A stretch of DNA of 64,000 nt from Sneathiella aquimaris (GCF_026409565.1 NZ_CP112881.1:2797501-2861500); one strand, 5' to 3'; counted from the first letter of the stretch, positions 24,615-35,128 are shown. Notes: a model not told the origin generated them from the letters alone. Translations and numbers: made by a program.

Positions 24615-27600
24615 TTAGTAACCGATCTGGGACAGCTCAACATTCAGACACAAGGAACGCATTTCCTTGACCAGAACGTTAAAGCTTTCCGGAATACCGG
24701 CTTCAAATGTGTCATCACCACGAACAATTGCTTCATATACTTTCGTACGACCCGCAACGTCGTCAGACTTGACAGTTAGCATTTCCTGCAAGGTGTAAGC
24801 AGCACCATAAGCCTGCAATGCCCAAACCTCCATTTCACCGAAACGCTGTCCACCGAACTGAGCTTTACCACCAAGCGGCTGCTGAGTGACCAAGCTGTAT
24901 GGTCCAATTGACCGGGCGTGGATCTTGTCATCCACAAGGTGATGAAGTTTCAACATGTAAATGTATCCAACTGTCACCTTACGGTCGAAGGTTTCACCTG
25001 TACGGCCATCAATCAATGTCACCTGACCGGATGTATCCAGACCCGCAACCTGAAGGAGACGATCAATGTCTACTTCTTTCGCGCCGTCAAAAACAGGTGT
25101 CGCCATTGGCACACCGTTTCTTAGATTTTCACCCAGTTCGATGAACTGATCATCGGCCATGTCAGAGATTTTCTCACCATATTCCTCATCGCCATAAACT
25201 TCATTCAGTTTACTTTTCAGAGGTTCAAGGTCAGAAGCACCCCGATAGATGCGTTCCATAATCTCGTTAATCTGAACTCCGATACCATGGCTGGCCCACC
25301 CTAAATGGGTTTCCAGAATCTGACCGACATTCATACGGGACGGAACACCCAATGGGTTCAGTACGATATCAACAGGCTTTCCGTCTTCAAGATAAGGCAT
25401 GTCTTCTTCCGGAAGAATGCGCGAGATAACACCTTTGTTACCATGACGACCCGCCATTTTGTCACCTGGCTGAAGCTTACGCTTAACCGCAACAAAGACT
25501 TTGACCATCTTCATCACCCCAGGAGGCAATTCATCACCACGCTGAAGTTTATCCACTTTATTTTCAAAGCGGGCACGAAGACGACCAATCGCTTCATCAT
25601 ACTGTTTCTTCAATGCTTCGATGTCTGTCATGACATCGTCATTGTCGACACTGAGCTGCCACCAGACACCGGAATGGATGTCCATCAGTTTTTCGGACGT
25701 AATCTCTTCGCCCGCTTTAAACTCGGCTGGTCCTGAAATAACAGTCTGACCGGCAAGCAACCCTTTCAAGCGATCATAAATTGTCCGCTCAAGGATCGCT
25801 TTTTCGTCATCCCTGTCTTTTGCCAGATGTTCAATTTCATCCCGTTCAATCGCCAGAGCACGTTCATCTTTTTCAACACCATGACGGTTAAAGACACGCA
25901 CCTCAACCACTGTACCGGCCACACCTGGCGGCAAGCGCAACGAAGTATCCCGAACATCGGATGCTTTTTCACCAAAGATGGCCCGCAGAAGTTTCTCTTC
26001 TGGAGTCATCGGGCTTTCACCCTTAGGTGTAATCTTACCAACCAGGATATCGCCTGGCTGAATTTCAGCACCCACATATACGATACCGGCTTCATCAAGG
26101 TTTTTCAGGCCTTCTTCACCGACATTTGGAATATCCCGAGTAATTTCCTCAGGGCCCAATTTCGTATCCCGTGCAGCAACTTCAAACTCTTCGATATGAA
26201 TTGAAGTGAAGACGTCGTCTTTAACGATCCGCTCCGAAATCAGGATCGAATCCTCAAAGTTATAGCCATTCCACGGCATAAACGCGACCAGCACGTTCCG
26301 TCCGAGAGCCAGCTCTCCAAGATCAGTCGACGGCCCATCACAGATGATGTCGCCTTCTTCAACCCGATCACCAACCTTTACGAGTGGACGCTGGTTTATG
26401 CAGGTATTCTGGTTAGACCGCTGGAATTTCAGCAGGTTGTAAATATCAACACCAGACTTGCTCAAATCGGTTTCTTCTGCCCGAATAACGATACGGGTAG
26501 CATCCACCTGATCAACAATACCGCCGCGTTTGGCAACCGTTGCAACACCAGAGTCCCGTGCGACACGCTCTTCCATACCAGTACCAACAAACGGGGCTTC
26601 CGCTTTTAGGAGTGGAACGGCCTGACGCTGCATGTTCGAGCCCATCAAGGCACGGTTCGCATCATCGTTTTCAAGGAACGGAATAAGGGACGCACCCACG
26701 GATACCAGCTGTTTTGGTGATACGTCGATGAAGGTCACTTCTTCAGGTTTAACAACAACATATTCGCCTTGTGCACGACAACGGACAAAATCCTCCGTAA
26801 ATTGGCCGTTTTCATCCAGTGCCGCATTGGCCTGCGAAATTGTATGCTTGCTCTCTTCCATTGCGGAGAGATATTTTACTTCGCCGGTCAGCTTATTATT
26901 TTCAACCCGCTGATATGGGCTTTCAATAAAGCCATACTTATTGACCCGCGCGAATGTAGCAAGCGAGTTGATCAAACCAATGTTTGGACCCTCTGGCGTT
27001 TCAATCGGGCAAATACGACCATAGTGCGTTGGATGAACGTCACGGACTTCAAAGCCTGCGCGTTCTCGCGTAAGACCACCTGGGCCAAGCGCCGACAAAC
27101 GGCGTTTATGGGTAATCTCTGACAATGGGTTTGTCTGATCCATAAACTGGCTAAGTTGTGACGAACCGAAGAATTCACGAACAGCGGCAGCAGCCGGTTT
27201 CGCATTGATCAAGTCATGCGGCATGACCGTATCAATTTCGACAGAACTCATCCGCTCACGAATAGCACGCTCCATACGAAGCAAACCAATACGATACTGA
27301 TTTTCCATCAGTTCACCAACGGAACGAACCCGGCGATTACCCAGGTTATCAATATCGTCGGTTTCACCGTGGCCGTCTTTAAGGCGCACGAGTGTTTTTA
27401 CAACTTCAAGAATGTCTTCCTTGCGAAGAACACGTACCGTATCCTCAACGTCCAGATCCAGACGCATGTTCATTTTCACACGGCCAACCGCAGACAGGTC
27501 ATAGCGTTCTGAATCGAAGAACAACCCGTGGAACAATGCTTCAGCAGTTTCCTCGGTTGGCGGCTCACCCGGACGCATCACACGGTAGATGTCGATAAGC

Positions 27601-28715
27601 GCCTGCTCACGAGTGGAGCTTTTATCAACTGCAAGAGTGTTGCGGATATAGGGGCCAACATTGACATTATCGATGTCCAGAGTGGAAATCTCGTCAAAGC
27701 CGGCAGCTTCCAACTGATCCACCAAAGCTTCTGTAAGCTCGTCACCGGCTTCAACAAAGACTTCCCCGGTTTCAGGGTTAATCATGTCTTCCGCTGCAAA
27801 ACGTCCCACCAGTTCAAGGTGACTGACCAGCATGTCTTTCAAGCCGGCATCAACCAATTTCTTGGCCAGACGCTGTGTGACTTTTGTGCCTGTTTCGGCA
27901 ACAACTGTTTCTGTATCTGCGTCGACGAGATCCCGGATAAGACGGCTTCCACGAACCCGTTCAACATTAAACGGAGTCCGCCAGCCTTTTTTATCCAGCT
28001 TGTAATCAACACGATCGTAGAAATAATTCAGGATATCTTCCTGACTCAGCCCCAGAGCCTGAAGCAAGGCAGTCACCGGAAGTTTACGGCGACGGTCAAT
28101 CCGAACATGGACGATGTCTTTGGCATCAAACTCAAAATCGAGCCAGGAACCACGATATGGGATAACCCGAGCCGCAAACAAAAGTTTACCGCTTGAATGG
28201 GTTTTACCTTTGTCATGATCAAAGAAAACACCGGGGCTCCGATGCATCTGCGACACGATTACGCGCTCGGTACCGTTAATAATAAAGGTACCTTTATCCG
28301 TCATGAGCGGCATATCGCCCATGTAAACGCTCTGTTCTTTAATATCCAAGACAGATTTAGCTTCTGTATCGGGGTCTACCTCAAACACGATCAGACGAAG
28401 CGTCGCTTTCAATGGCGCCGCGAATGTCATACTGCGTTGCTGACATTCCTCTTCGTCATATTTCGGAGGTTCGAATTCATAACTCACGAATTCCAAGCTA
28501 GCCGTATCCGCAAAATCCTTTATCGGAAAGACTGACTTAAAAACGCTTTGAAGACCTTCGTCACCCCGCTCATCCGCTGGAATATTTTCCATAAGGAAAG
28601 CGTCGTAGGAGGTTTTCTGAACCTCAATAAGATTTGGCATTGTTGTCGCGGCTGCGATACGCCCAAAATCTTTACGAACACGTTTCCGACCGGTGAACGA
28701 CTGCAAAATGCCCAT
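24615..28715 (-). CDS. rpoB: RNA polymerase beta subunit
   Basis: Beta forms one pincer of RNA polymerase and binds rifampicin. The 1366 residues start [19 protein letters not shown]. The rifampicin cluster reads as wild type ([20 protein letters not shown] followed by [17 protein letters not shown]), so no resistance change is seen. C-terminal blocks [20 protein letters not shown] and the end [10 protein letters not shown] are canonical. It lies 271 bp downstream of rplL, a gap with hairpins typical of the attenuator that separates rplJL from rpoBC. Confidence 0.99.
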   Translation of the reverse strand: MGILQSFTGRKRVRKDFGRIAAATTMPNLIEVQKTSYDAFLMENIPADERGDEGLQSVFKSVFPIKDFADTASLEFVSYEFEPPKYDEEECQQRSMTFAAPLKATLRLIVFEVDPDTEAKSVLDIKEQSVYMGDMPLMTDKGTFIINGTERVIVSQMHRSPGVFFDHDKGKTHSSGKLLFAARVIPYRGSWLDFEFDAKDIVHVRIDRRRKLPVTALLQALGLSQEDILNYFYDRVDYKLDKKGWRTPFNVERVRGSRLIRDLVDADTETVVAETGTKVTQRLAKKLVDAGLKDMLVSHLELVGRFAAEDMINPETGEVFVEAGDELTEALVDQLEAAGFDEISTLDIDNVNVGPYIRNTLAVDKSSTREQALIDIYRVMRPGEPPTEETAEALFHGLFFDSERYDLSAVGRVKMNMRLDLDVEDTVRVLRKEDILEVVKTLVRLKDGHGETDDIDNLGNRRVRSVGELMENQYRIGLLRMERAIRERMSSVEIDTVMPHDLINAKPAAAAVREFFGSSQLSQFMDQTNPLSEITHKRRLSALGPGGLTRERAGFEVRDVHPTHYGRICPIETPEGPNIGLINSLATFARVNKYGFIESPYQRVENNKLTGEVKYLSAMEESKHTISQANAALDENGQFTEDFVRCRAQGEYVVVKPEEVTFIDVSPKQLVSVGASLIPFLENDDANRALMGSNMQRQAVPLLKAEAPFVGTGMEERVARDSGVATVAKRGGIVDQVDATRIVIRAEETDLSKSGVDIYNLLKFQRSNQNTCINQRPLVKVGDRVEEGDIICDGPSTDLGELALGRNVLVAFMPWNGYNFEDSILISERIVKDDVFTSIHIEEFEVAARDTKLGPEEITRDIPNVGEEGLKNLDEAGIVYVGAEIQPGDILVGKITPKGESPMTPEEKLLRAIFGEKASDVRDTSLRLPPGVAGTVVEVRVFNRHGVEKDERALAIERDEIEHLAKDRDDEKAILERTIYDRLKGLLAGQTVISGPAEFKAGEEITSEKLMDIHSGVWWQLSVDNDDVMTDIEALKKQYDEAIGRLRARFENKVDKLQRGDELPPGVMKMVKVFVAVKRKLQPGDKMAGRHGNKGVISRILPEEDMPYLEDGKPVDIVLNPLGVPSRMNVGQILETHLGWASHGIGVQINEIMERIYRGASDLEPLKSKLNEVYGDEEYGEKISDMADDQFIELGENLRNGVPMATPVFDGAKEVDIDRLLQVAGLDTSGQVTLIDGRTGETFDRKVTVGYIYMLKLHHLVDDKIHARSIGPYSLVTQQPLGGKAQFGGQRFGEMEVWALQAYGAAYTLQEMLTVKSDDVAGRTKVYEAIVRGDDTFEAGIPESFNVLVKEMRSLCLNVELSQIGY

Positions 28716-28918
28716 GCGAAATCCCCGTAATTCTGTTGCCTAACTGAGATGTAGCCCAAAATGGTCTACAAATTTAAACTCTGACCGGCTTTTTTGCCCA
28801 TAATGGCGTTTAACCAGATCAAAATTCAACATATTTCGTACCAAATTCAGACCATTGGTGCCGGTCACGTGTTTAAAATCCCGTCAGATTGAGCCGCTCT
28901 GTTTTCAAAAGCGGTTGC

Positions 28919-28946
28919 GGGGAAGGCAGCAAATGCCACCTTCCCC
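28919..28946 (-). terminator. Probable attenuator hairpin in the rplL-rpoB gap
   Basis: GGGGAAGG and CCTTCCCC form an 8-bp stem about 40 bases after rplL. A second short stem (CCGCT/AGCGG, 28894-28914) follows on the transcript. In E. coli the same interval holds an attenuator that lowers rpoBC relative to rplJL. The weak T-run here fits partial rather than full termination. Confidence 0.5.
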
Positions 28947-28986
28947 GGCTTATTTAACGATCAGCTGATCGCTGGCAATGTTGAGC

Positions 28987-29364
28987 TTATTTAAGTTCAA
29001 CAGAAGCACCAGCACCTTCGAGCTGTTCTTTAAGTTTAGCAGCTTCATCTTTAGAAGCGCCTTCTTTAACAGGCTTCGGTGCGCCTTCAACCAGTTCTTT
29101 AGCTTCTTTCAGACCCAGGCCAGTGATGGCGCGGACTTCTTTAATCACGTTAATTTTCTTCTCACCAGCGGCAGTCAGAATAACGTCGAACTCGTCTTTT
29201 TCAGCAGCAGCAGCTTCGCCGCCGCCAGCACCTGGAGCTGCAGCAACAGCAACTGGTGCTGCGGCAGAAACGCCCCATTTGTCTTCTAGAAGTGTTGCAA
29301 GTTCTGCAGCTTCCAGCACTGTAAGTGCGGAAAGGTCTTCGGCAATCTTTTCGAGATCGGCCAT
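28987..29364 (-). CDS. rplL: 50S ribosomal protein bL12
   Basis: bL12 dimers form the stalk that recruits translation GTPases. It has 125 residues. The N-terminal dimerisation helices [20 protein letters not shown] lead through an Ala/Gly hinge (about 36-53) to the C-terminal factor-binding domain. That domain carries [19 protein letters not shown] and [20 protein letters not shown]. It is 61 bp after rplJ. Confidence 0.99.
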   Translation of the reverse strand: MADLEKIAEDLSALTVLEAAELATLLEDKWGVSAAAPVAVAAAPGAGGGEAAAAEKDEFDVILTAAGEKKINVIKEVRAITGLGLKEAKELVEGAPKPVKEGASKDEAAKLKEQLEGAGASVELK

Positions 29365-29425
29365 TGTACTATTCTCCTCAGGTAAACCGTTAGGTTTTCA
29401 ATAAATAAATAACTGGCTTTTACAT

Positions 29426-29935
29426 CTAACCCTGTTCGGCTTTCGCCGACAGGACACGGGCCAACTGTCCAGCTGGTGCTTGTAGAACGCCTGCGATTTT
29501 CGTCGCTGGAGCCTGTACAAGACCAACAAGTTTTCCACGAAGTTCGTCGAGAGATGGAAGGCTTGCAAGAGACTTAATGCCATCAGCATCAAGCTCAGTT
29601 GCACCCATTGCACCACCAATAACAACAAACTTGTCATTCCCTTTTGCGAATTCTGTAACAACCTTAGGGGCTACTACAGGATCCTCAGAATATGCAATAC
29701 CGACTGGGCCTTTCAGCTTGTCGGCAAGAGAACCATAGTCCGTGCCATCAAGAGCGAGACGTGTAAGCCGATTTTTCGTCACTTTGAAGTTGGCGCCTGC
29801 TTCGCGCATCTTTACACGCATGGCTGTCATTTCTGCTACAGTGAGGCCACTGTATTCTGCAACAACAACTACGCCAGCGTTTGCAAAGACACCGCTCATT
29901 TCGGCAACCAGAGCTTCTTTTTGCGATCGGTCCAC
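29426..29935 (-). CDS. rplJ: 50S ribosomal protein uL10
   Basis: uL10 anchors the bL12 dimers to 23S rRNA and, as the L10-L12 complex, represses its own message. The product is 169 residues from GTG 29935, chosen because GGAG lies 8 bases upstream and the usual start [13 protein letters not shown] follows. The RNA-binding N-domain ([31 protein letters not shown]) is clear. The C-terminal helix that binds bL12 ends [11 protein letters not shown]. The leader upstream (29936-30209) has the conserved L10-leader core. Confidence 0.98.
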   Translation of the reverse strand: MDRSQKEALVAEMSGVFANAGVVVVAEYSGLTVAEMTAMRVKMREAGANFKVTKNRLTRLALDGTDYGSLADKLKGPVGIAYSEDPVVAPKVVTEFAKGNDKFVVIGGAMGATELDADGIKSLASLPSLDELRGKLVGLVQAPATKIAGVLQAPAGQLARVLSAKAEQG

Positions 29936-30209
29936 TCGTCGTCTCCAGTAAATGAAATGTCACCTAAATGGTAAACATCCCGGTTAAAAAAGAATTCGGC
30001 CCAAATGGGTCAAATCCGTTTTACTGTCCCAGGTCCACCTGAATTGCTGACAAGCAGCGAATTTGTAGCTTCCCTGTCTATGCAGGCAACATTCGTTTTT
30101 AAATTCGAGTCCCTAAAAAGGAACCTGAACACCTACGGTCTTGGACAGCTGAGCCTGACTAGCAGGCTCAGGCATCTGCCGCAAAAGCGGCAAATCCTTT
30201 AAAGCAAAC
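29936..30209 (-). promoter_or_regulatory. L10 leader region between rplA and rplJ
   Basis: On the transcript this interval contains CCAAGACCGTAGGTG (about 30131-30145). That motif closely resembles the kink-turn core of L10 leaders, where the L10-L12 complex binds to repress translation. It also has a 7-bp stem (GAGCCTG/CAGGCTC, about 30151-30171). A small stem GCCGC/GCGGC sits just after rplA. No convincing promoter was seen. Confidence 0.6.
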
Positions 30210-30902
30210 TTACGAAAGTTCGCTAATTTCTACTTTGACACCTGGGCCCATAGTGGAGCTCAATGCCATTCTTTTCAGATACTGACCTTTAGCGCCTGCT
30301 GGTTTGGCTTTAACAACCGCTGCAACAAAAGCTTTGATATTTTCGTTCAGCGCATCGGCAGTAAAGCTTGATTTTCCAACACCTGCGTGAACAATACCGG
30401 TTTTCTCAGCGCGGAATTCAACCTGACCGCCTTTGGCCGCCTTAACAGCGTCCGCAACGTTTGGTGTAACCGTACCCAGCTTTGGATTTGGCATCAGACC
30501 ACGTGGGCCCAGTACCTTACCAAGACGGCCAACAACAGCCATCATATCTGGAGTTGCGATACAACGATCGAAATCCATGTTGCCGCCCTGAATGATTTCC
30601 ATCAGGTCTTCAGCACCAACGAGTTCAGCACCAGCAGCTTTCGCTTCGTCGGCCTTATCGCCCCGTGCGAACACAGCAACGCGAACAGATTTACCAGTAC
30701 CATTAGGCAGCTGAATAACACCACGAACCATCTGATCAGCATGACGTGGGTCAACGCCCAGGTTCATTGCGATTTCAACAGTTTCGTCGAATTTGGAAGT
30801 TGCGTTGGATTTAACCAGTTCTACAGCTTCGTTCAGTGCATAGAGCTTTTCAGAATCGATAGCGTCTGCTGCAACTTTTTGTCTTTTAGTCAATTTCGCC
30901 AT
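30210..30902 (-). CDS. rplA: 50S ribosomal protein uL1
   Basis: uL1 forms the mobile L1 stalk near the E site and in many bacteria represses rplKA. It has 230 residues. Signatures are [39 protein letters not shown], and the RNA-binding [18 protein letters not shown]. It begins 4 bp after the rplK stop, the usual tight pairing. Confidence 0.98.
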   Translation of the reverse strand: MAKLTKRQKVAADAIDSEKLYALNEAVELVKSNATSKFDETVEIAMNLGVDPRHADQMVRGVIQLPNGTGKSVRVAVFARGDKADEAKAAGAELVGAEDLMEIIQGGNMDFDRCIATPDMMAVVGRLGKVLGPRGLMPNPKLGTVTPNVADAVKAAKGGQVEFRAEKTGIVHAGVGKSSFTADALNENIKAFVAAVVKAKPAGAKGQYLKRMALSSTMGPGVKVEISELS

Positions 30903-30906
30903 GTCT

Positions 30907-31335
30907 TCAGCCCTCTACCGCATAGCCCATAGAACGGGCAGAGCCTTTGATGATTTCCATCGCGGCTTCGATATCATTTGCATTGAGGTCAACCATTTTC
31001 GCTTCAGCGATTTCCTTGACCTGAGCCAAAGTAACTGTCGCTGCAACATCACGACCAGGTGTGCTACCACCTTTTTTCTGACCTGCTGCCTTCTTAAGGA
31101 AATAAGAGGCTGGTGGCGTTTTAGTAATGAATGTGAAAGACCGGTCAGCAAACACTGTGATCACAGTAGGGATCGGCATGCCGCCTTCCATACTACCTGT
31201 CGCAGCATTAAATGCTTTACAGAATTCCATAATATTCACACCCTGTTGACCCAAAGCCGGACCAATCGGTGGTGAAGGATTTGCCTGTCCCGCCGGGACC
31301 TGCAGCTTGATATAGCCTTGTATCTTCTTTGCCAT
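30907..31335 (-). CDS. rplK: 50S ribosomal protein uL11
   Basis: uL11 binds the GTPase-associated centre and is needed for RelA sensing of uncharged tRNA. It has 142 residues. The proline-rich N-domain is [20 protein letters not shown], a thiostrepton-related segment. It is followed by [19 protein letters not shown], and the C-domain ends [12 protein letters not shown]. It lies 90 bp after nusG; the gap has only a short 5-bp stem (31396-31413) and no clear terminator. Confidence 0.98.
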   Translation of the reverse strand: MAKKIQGYIKLQVPAGQANPSPPIGPALGQQGVNIMEFCKAFNAATGSMEGGMPIPTVITVFADRSFTFITKTPPASYFLKKAAGQKKGGSTPGRDVAATVTLAQVKEIAEAKMVDLNANDIEAAMEIIKGSARSMGYAVEG

Positions 31336-31425
31336 TTTCTTCCCTATTCAATTTTAAGGGTCTGCGGTGCGGCCATGGCAGGCCTTCCGCAACTCTGTCG
31401 CACCATTACGACAAAATTCTAATTC

Positions 31426-31977
31426 TTAGCTTTTCTCAACTTGAGAATAATCGAGCTCTACCGGGGTGGATCGACCAAAGATTGAAACGGATACCTTCAA
31501 CTTGGCTTTATCTTCATCCACCTCCTCAACAACCCCCATAAAGGTTGCAAAAGGACCGTCACTGACGCGGACTTCTTCGCCGATTTCAAATGTAACAGAT
31601 GGTTTCGGACGTTCGATCCCTTCCTGAACCTGGTTCAGAACCGACATCGCCTCTTTCTCAGAAATTGGCTGCGGTTTGTTCTGGTTGCCCAAAAAGCCTG
31701 TAACCTTGGGAAGATTCTTCACAAGGTGATAGGTCTCATCGTTCATTTCCATATTTGCCAGAACATAACCGGGGAAGAATTTGCGCTCAGCACTCACTTT
31801 TTGACCGCGGCGCACTTCCACAACTTCCTCGACAGGAACCAGAACATCTTCAAATTTGTCAGCCATCCCTTTCAGGATAGCCTGCTCTTTCACAGCTTGA
31901 GCAACTTTTTTCTCAAAACCGGAATAAGCATGAATAATATACCAACGTTTTCTGGGCTTGCGTTCAGTCTCAGACAT
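31426..31977 (-). CDS. nusG: Transcription elongation/antitermination factor NusG
   Basis: NusG binds the RNA polymerase clamp through its N-domain and Rho or uS10 through its C-terminal KOW domain. The 183 residues include RKRWYIIHAYSGFEKKVAQ (about 9-27), FFPGYVLANMEMND and TGFLGNQNKPQPIS. The KOW domain contains EIGEEVRVSDGPFATFMG. It begins 5 bp after the secE stop, so the two genes are probably coupled. Confidence 0.99.
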   Translation of the reverse strand: MSETERKPRKRWYIIHAYSGFEKKVAQAVKEQAILKGMADKFEDVLVPVEEVVEVRRGQKVSAERKFFPGYVLANMEMNDETYHLVKNLPKVTGFLGNQNKPQPISEKEAMSVLNQVQEGIERPKPSVTFEIGEEVRVSDGPFATFMGVVEEVDEDKAKLKVSVSIFGRSTPVELDYSQVEKS

Positions 31978-31982
31978 ACCAA

Positions 31983-32180
31983 TCAGGCTCCCGCTTCCAG
32001 AATAAGCTTAACAATTGCCTGAATACCTGTATCCACGGCAAAGAAGAAAATCGACGCAAGAAAGACCATAACGAACACCATACCAGTGGTGATCATTGTC
32101 TCTTTGCGAGTTGGCCACGTTACCTTGGAAGCCTCTTGCCGCACCTGGCGGATAAAAGCACCTGGAGTTACCTTTGCCAT
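31983..32180 (-). CDS. secE: Preprotein translocase subunit SecE
   Basis: SecE clamps the SecY channel. At 65 residues it is the short single-helix form common outside enterobacteria. A basic amphipathic start (FIRQVRQEASKVTWPTRKE) with the family motif KVTWPTRKE leads into one membrane helix (GMVFVMVFLASIFFFAV). It lies between tRNA-Trp and nusG. Its partner secY is at 4985-6331. Confidence 0.98.
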   Translation of the reverse strand: MAKVTPGAFIRQVRQEASKVTWPTRKETMITTGMVFVMVFLASIFFFAVDTGIQAIVKLILEAGA

Positions 32181-32255
32181 TCTTTCCTCAAATCAGTTTT
32201 CAACAACCGGGTGACCCGGCGGTATACAGGATTTCTTTCCAGAGATCAACCAGAC

Positions 32256-32331
32256 TGGCAGGAGTGGAGGGGATCGAACCCCCAACCCCCGGTTTTGGAG
32301 ACCGGTGCTCTACCAATTGAGCTACACTCCT
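32256..32331 (-). tRNA. tRNA-Trp (anticodon CCA)
   Basis: The 76-base minus-strand sequence begins AGGAGTGTAGCTCAATTGG and folds as a cloverleaf with a 7-bp acceptor stem (AGGAGTG/CACTCCT). The anticodon loop TCTCCAAAA gives CCA, the T-loop is GGTTCGATCC, and the 3' end has an encoded CCA. It lies between tuf copy 2 and secE. Confidence 0.97.
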
Positions 32332-32351
32332 GCGGTCTGTAGTGGCACATA

Positions 32352-32422
32352 GAGCCGCCGAAAATTTTCCCGACGGCTCAATGCCAACTCTCTAGTCTGA
32401 CGAAATCAGAAATTTCGTCAGA
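32352..32422 (-). other. Two hairpins between tuf copy 2 and tRNA-Trp
   Basis: A perfect 11-bp stem (TCTGACGAAAT/ATTTCGTCAGA, 32396-32422) directly follows tuf. A second imperfect stem (GAGCCG/CGGCTC arms, 32352-32379) lies nearer the tRNA. Neither has a T-run on the transcript. They may protect the tuf 3' end or guide RNA processing of a tuf-tRNA transcript. Confidence 0.5.
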
Positions 32423-32432
32423 AGAAACGAAT

Positions 32433-33623
32433 TTACTCGACGATAGATGAGACGACGCCGGCGCCGACTGTTCGTCCACCTTCGCGAATAGCGAAACGCA
32501 GACCTGCATCCATAGCGATCGGAGCAATCAATTCAACATCCACTTTGATGTTATCACCAGGCATGACCATTTCGGTCCCTTCTGGCAATGTTACAACACC
32601 GGTTACGTCCGTTGTACGGAAGTAGAACTGTGGACGATAGTTTGTGAAGAATGGTGTGTGACGACCACCTTCATCTTTCGTCAGAATGTAAGCTTCTGCT
32701 GTGAATTTCGTGTGCGGTGTAATCGTTCCTGGATGTGCCAGAACCTGACCACGCTCAACATCTTCACGTTTCGTACCACGAAGCAGAACACCAACGTTAT
32801 CGCCAGCTTCACCCTGATCGAGCAGCTTGCGGAACATTTCAACGCCTGTGCATGTTGTTTTGACAGTGTCTTTGATACCGATGATTTCGATCTCTTCACC
32901 AACCTTAACAACACCGCTTTCGATCCGGCCTGTTACAACAGTACCGCGACCGGAAATTGAGAACACATCCTCAATTGGCATCAGGAATGGCTTGTCAACA
33001 TCACGCTCTGGAAGTGGGATGTAGTCATCAACTGCCTGCATCAGTTCCAAAATAGCGTTCTTGCCGATTTCGTCATCACGACCTTCAAGCGCTGCAAGAG
33101 CAGACCCTTTAACAATCGGGATATCGTCACCTGGGAAGTCGTATTCGCTCAGAAGCTCACGAATTTCCATTTCAACAAGCTCAAGAAGCTCTTCGTCGTC
33201 GACCTGGTCAACTTTGTTCATGAAAACAACGAGGGCTGGAACACCAACCTGACGAGCAAGCAGGATATGCTCGCGAGTCTGTGGCATTGGTCCGTCAGCG
33301 GCTGACACAACAAGGATACCACCATCCATCTGTGCGGCACCAGTGATCATGTTTTTCACATAGTCAGCGTGACCTGGACAGTCAACGTGAGCATAGTGAC
33401 GACCTTCTGTTTCATATTCAACATGTGCTGTTGAAATCGTGATACCACGCGCTTTTTCTTCAGGCGCCTTATCGATTTCATCAAATGCGAATGCGGCGCC
33501 ACCGCTCTGCTCAGCAAGAACTTTCGTGATTGCTGCTGTCAGTGTGGTTTTACCGTGGTCAACGTGACCAACAGTACCGATATTCGCGTGCGGTTTATTA
33601 CGCTCAAACTTTTCTTTGGCCAT
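32433..33623 (-). CDS. tuf: Elongation factor Tu, copy 2 (tRNA-linked)
   Basis: This gives the same 396-residue protein as the copy at 15711-16901, with [13 protein letters not shown] and NKVD. By reading both copies base by base I find four differences, at positions 32472, 33255, 33468 and 33609, all silent, so about 99.7 percent identity. Flanks differ completely: this copy lies between tRNA-Gly (106 bp upstream) and tRNA-Trp (101 bp downstream). The leader has a 10-bp stem with one mismatch (33664-33688). Confidence 0.99.
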   Translation of the reverse strand: MAKEKFERNKPHANIGTVGHVDHGKTTLTAAITKVLAEQSGGAAFAFDEIDKAPEEKARGITISTAHVEYETEGRHYAHVDCPGHADYVKNMITGAAQMDGGILVVSAADGPMPQTREHILLARQVGVPALVVFMNKVDQVDDEELLELVEMEIRELLSEYDFPGDDIPIVKGSALAALEGRDDEIGKNAILELMQAVDDYIPLPERDVDKPFLMPIEDVFSISGRGTVVTGRIESGVVKVGEEIEIIGIKDTVKTTCTGVEMFRKLLDQGEAGDNVGVLLRGTKREDVERGQVLAHPGTITPHTKFTAEAYILTKDEGGRHTPFFTNYRPQFYFRTTDVTGVVTLPEGTEMVMPGDNIKVDVELIAPIAMDAGLRFAIREGGRTVGAGVVSSIVE

Positions 33624-33663
33624 ATCTCTGTCGTCCTGAACTATTTAATTCTCACAGCCCAAA

Positions 33664-33688
33664 GATACCGAAGCTGCACTTCAGTATC
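33664..33688 (-). other. Leader hairpin upstream of tuf copy 2
   Basis: GATACCGAAG and CTTCAGTATC pair over ten positions with one mismatch around CTGCA, about 40 bases before the tuf start. It could mark the processing boundary between the upstream tRNAs and the tuf message. Confidence 0.4.
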
Positions 33689-33729
33689 ACAAAATTCACG
33701 ATCCGGTTTATATAGCGCTGATCGGCGCT

Positions 33730-33803
33730 TGGAGCGGGTGAAGGGAATCGAACCCTCGTCGTAAGCTTGGAAGGCTTCTGCTCTACCATTGAGCTACACC
33801 CGC
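33730..33803 (-). tRNA. tRNA-Gly (anticodon TCC)
   Basis: The 74-base minus-strand sequence begins GCGGGTGTAGCTCAATGG. The acceptor GCGGGTG pairs with CACCCGC, the anticodon loop is CTTCCAA giving TCC, the T-loop is GGTTCGATTCC, and CCA is encoded. It lies between tRNA-Tyr and tuf copy 2, in the same order as in E. coli. Confidence 0.97.
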
Positions 33804-33849
33804 ATAGTCAGCGCCCGATCTTCTCCATAGACTGGCAACTGTAAAGTAA

Positions 33850-33934
33850 TGGTGGAGGGAGTTGGATTTGAACCAACGTAGGCATAGCCAGCGGATTTAC
33901 AGTCCGCCCCTTTTAACCGCTCAGGCATCCCTCC
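33850..33934 (-). tRNA. tRNA-Tyr (anticodon GTA)
   Basis: An 85-base class II tRNA beginning GGAGGGATGCCTGAGCGG. It has the acceptor GGAGGGA, a long variable arm, anticodon GTA (in ACTGTAAAT), the T-loop GGTTCAAATCC and an encoded CCA. It is the first element of the tRNA-tuf-secE transcript, just after the promoter at 33977-34004. Confidence 0.97.
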
Positions 33935-33976
33935 GGTATTACTTTCACCTTCCGACATCGCCGTAAGGTGTGCGGC

Positions 33977-34004
33977 ACTATCGAAAATTCACGAACAAAG
34001 TCAA
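33977..34004 (-). promoter_or_regulatory. Promoter for tRNA-Tyr/tRNA-Gly/tuf transcript
   Basis: Minus-strand TTGACT (34004-33999) and GATAGT (33982-33977) are 16 bp apart. A GC-rich discriminator (GCCGCAC) follows, as at stringently controlled stable RNA promoters, about 45 bases before tRNA-Tyr. Confidence 0.6.
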
Positions 34005-34101
34005 CCGAAAAAGTGAAAAATAATCAATTAAATCGATTTTTTTCAATCCATCTGTAAAAGCTGGCTTGTTGCGCGAGGCGAAGCGCAATATAAGCGAGGG
34101 C

Positions 34102-34953
34102 ATGACGACACGCAAGCCACCAAAAGGCCAAAAATCGAATTTTTTTGAAAAGGGCGGAAAACCGGGCTTTTCAAAGGGAAAAAAAGAGAGAACTGGTCCA
34201 CAAAACTCACAAAAGGATGCTTGGCTCTATGGAGACCATGCTGTTCTTGCCGCTCTTTCTAACCCTGATCGGAAAATCAGGCGCCTCCTGCTGACCAAAT
34301 CGAAATTGGACAAGCTGGAATTGGACATGCAGGAGCGTGTTCAAAAAATTCCGACGCTAGAGCTGGTATCCGCGGATGATATCCGGGCTCTATTGCCAGA
34401 CCAGGCCATTCATCAAGGCATCGCTTTAATGGCGTCCCCTCTTAAAGAACTTGATATAGAAGATGTGGTTGCACTGGTTGATAACAGTCCCGGGAATGCT
34501 GTCGCAATTTTGGATCAAGTCACGGACCCACATAATGTAGGGGCAATTTTAAGGTCAGCAGCGGCCTTTAACATTGCGGCCGTAATTCTCCCCGACCGGC
34601 ATTCGCCGCCTGTAACCGGGGTACTGGCCCGCTCTGCATCCGGCGCTGTGGAAACGGTTCCGATGGTTCGGGTTGGAAACTTGTCACGCGCAATGGACAG
34701 ACTTGCTGAAATGGGGTTTTGGCGAATCGGAATGGATGGAACAGCCGCTCAAACTTTGGAACAAGCGGTAAAAGGAACAGACCGCCTCGCCATTGTTTTG
34801 GGATCAGAGGGAAAGGGCCTTCGAAGACTAACGTCAGAAAAATGTGACCTCCTCGGCAAGCTTCCGATGAGCGACTCTATCGAAAGTTTGAATGTCTCGA
34901 ACGCAGCAGCGATTGCTTTTTACGAAATAAACCGGGCTAATCAAGTCGATTAA
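34102..34953 (+). CDS. rlmB: 23S rRNA 2'-O-ribose methyltransferase, TrmH/SpoU family
   Basis: RlmB-type enzymes methylate a conserved guanosine ribose in the peptidyl transferase loop of 23S rRNA using S-adenosylmethionine. The start is placed at ATG 34102 (MTTRKPPKGQKSN), giving 283 residues; a TTG at 34066 is open but less likely. A basic, probably disordered N-terminus precedes the substrate-binding domain (GDHAVLAALSNPDRKIRRLL). The knotted SPOUT domain carries LDQVTDPHNVGAILRSAAAF, IVLGSEGKGLRRL and SDSIESLNVSNAAAIAFYE, the three SpoU motifs. The gene is divergent from the tRNA-Tyr transcript and followed by tRNA-Thr. Confidence 0.88.
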   Translation: MTTRKPPKGQKSNFFEKGGKPGFSKGKKERTGPQNSQKDAWLYGDHAVLAALSNPDRKIRRLLLTKSKLDKLELDMQERVQKIPTLELVSADDIRALLPDQAIHQGIALMASPLKELDIEDVVALVDNSPGNAVAILDQVTDPHNVGAILRSAAAFNIAAVILPDRHSPPVTGVLARSASGAVETVPMVRVGNLSRAMDRLAEMGFWRIGMDGTAAQTLEQAVKGTDRLAIVLGSEGKGLRRLTSEKCDLLGKLPMSDSIESLNVSNAAAIAFYEINRANQVD

Positions 34954-35004
34954 TGGCAGTTTTCTGCGCTTTAAAAAAAGTTCTGAAAAAAATGAATTTT
35001 TTAC

Positions 35005-35033
35005 TTGCCCAATTGTAACAAGCTGACTATTTT
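35005..35033 (+). promoter_or_regulatory. Candidate promoter of tRNA-Thr
   Basis: TTGCCC (35005-35010) and TATTTT (35028-35033) are 17 bp apart and end 14 bases before the tRNA, so the start point would be within a few bases of the mature 5' end. Confidence 0.5.
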
Positions 35034-35046
35034 CCGGCTCCACAAC

Positions 35047-35122
<76 letters not shown>

Positions 35123-35128
35123 GAATTC

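Noticed and set aside
32658-33252. Plus-strand open frames inside tuf copy 2 (and the same in copy 1)
   Set aside because: They duplicate exactly because tuf is duplicated; they are antisense shadows of a strongly biased coding sequence.
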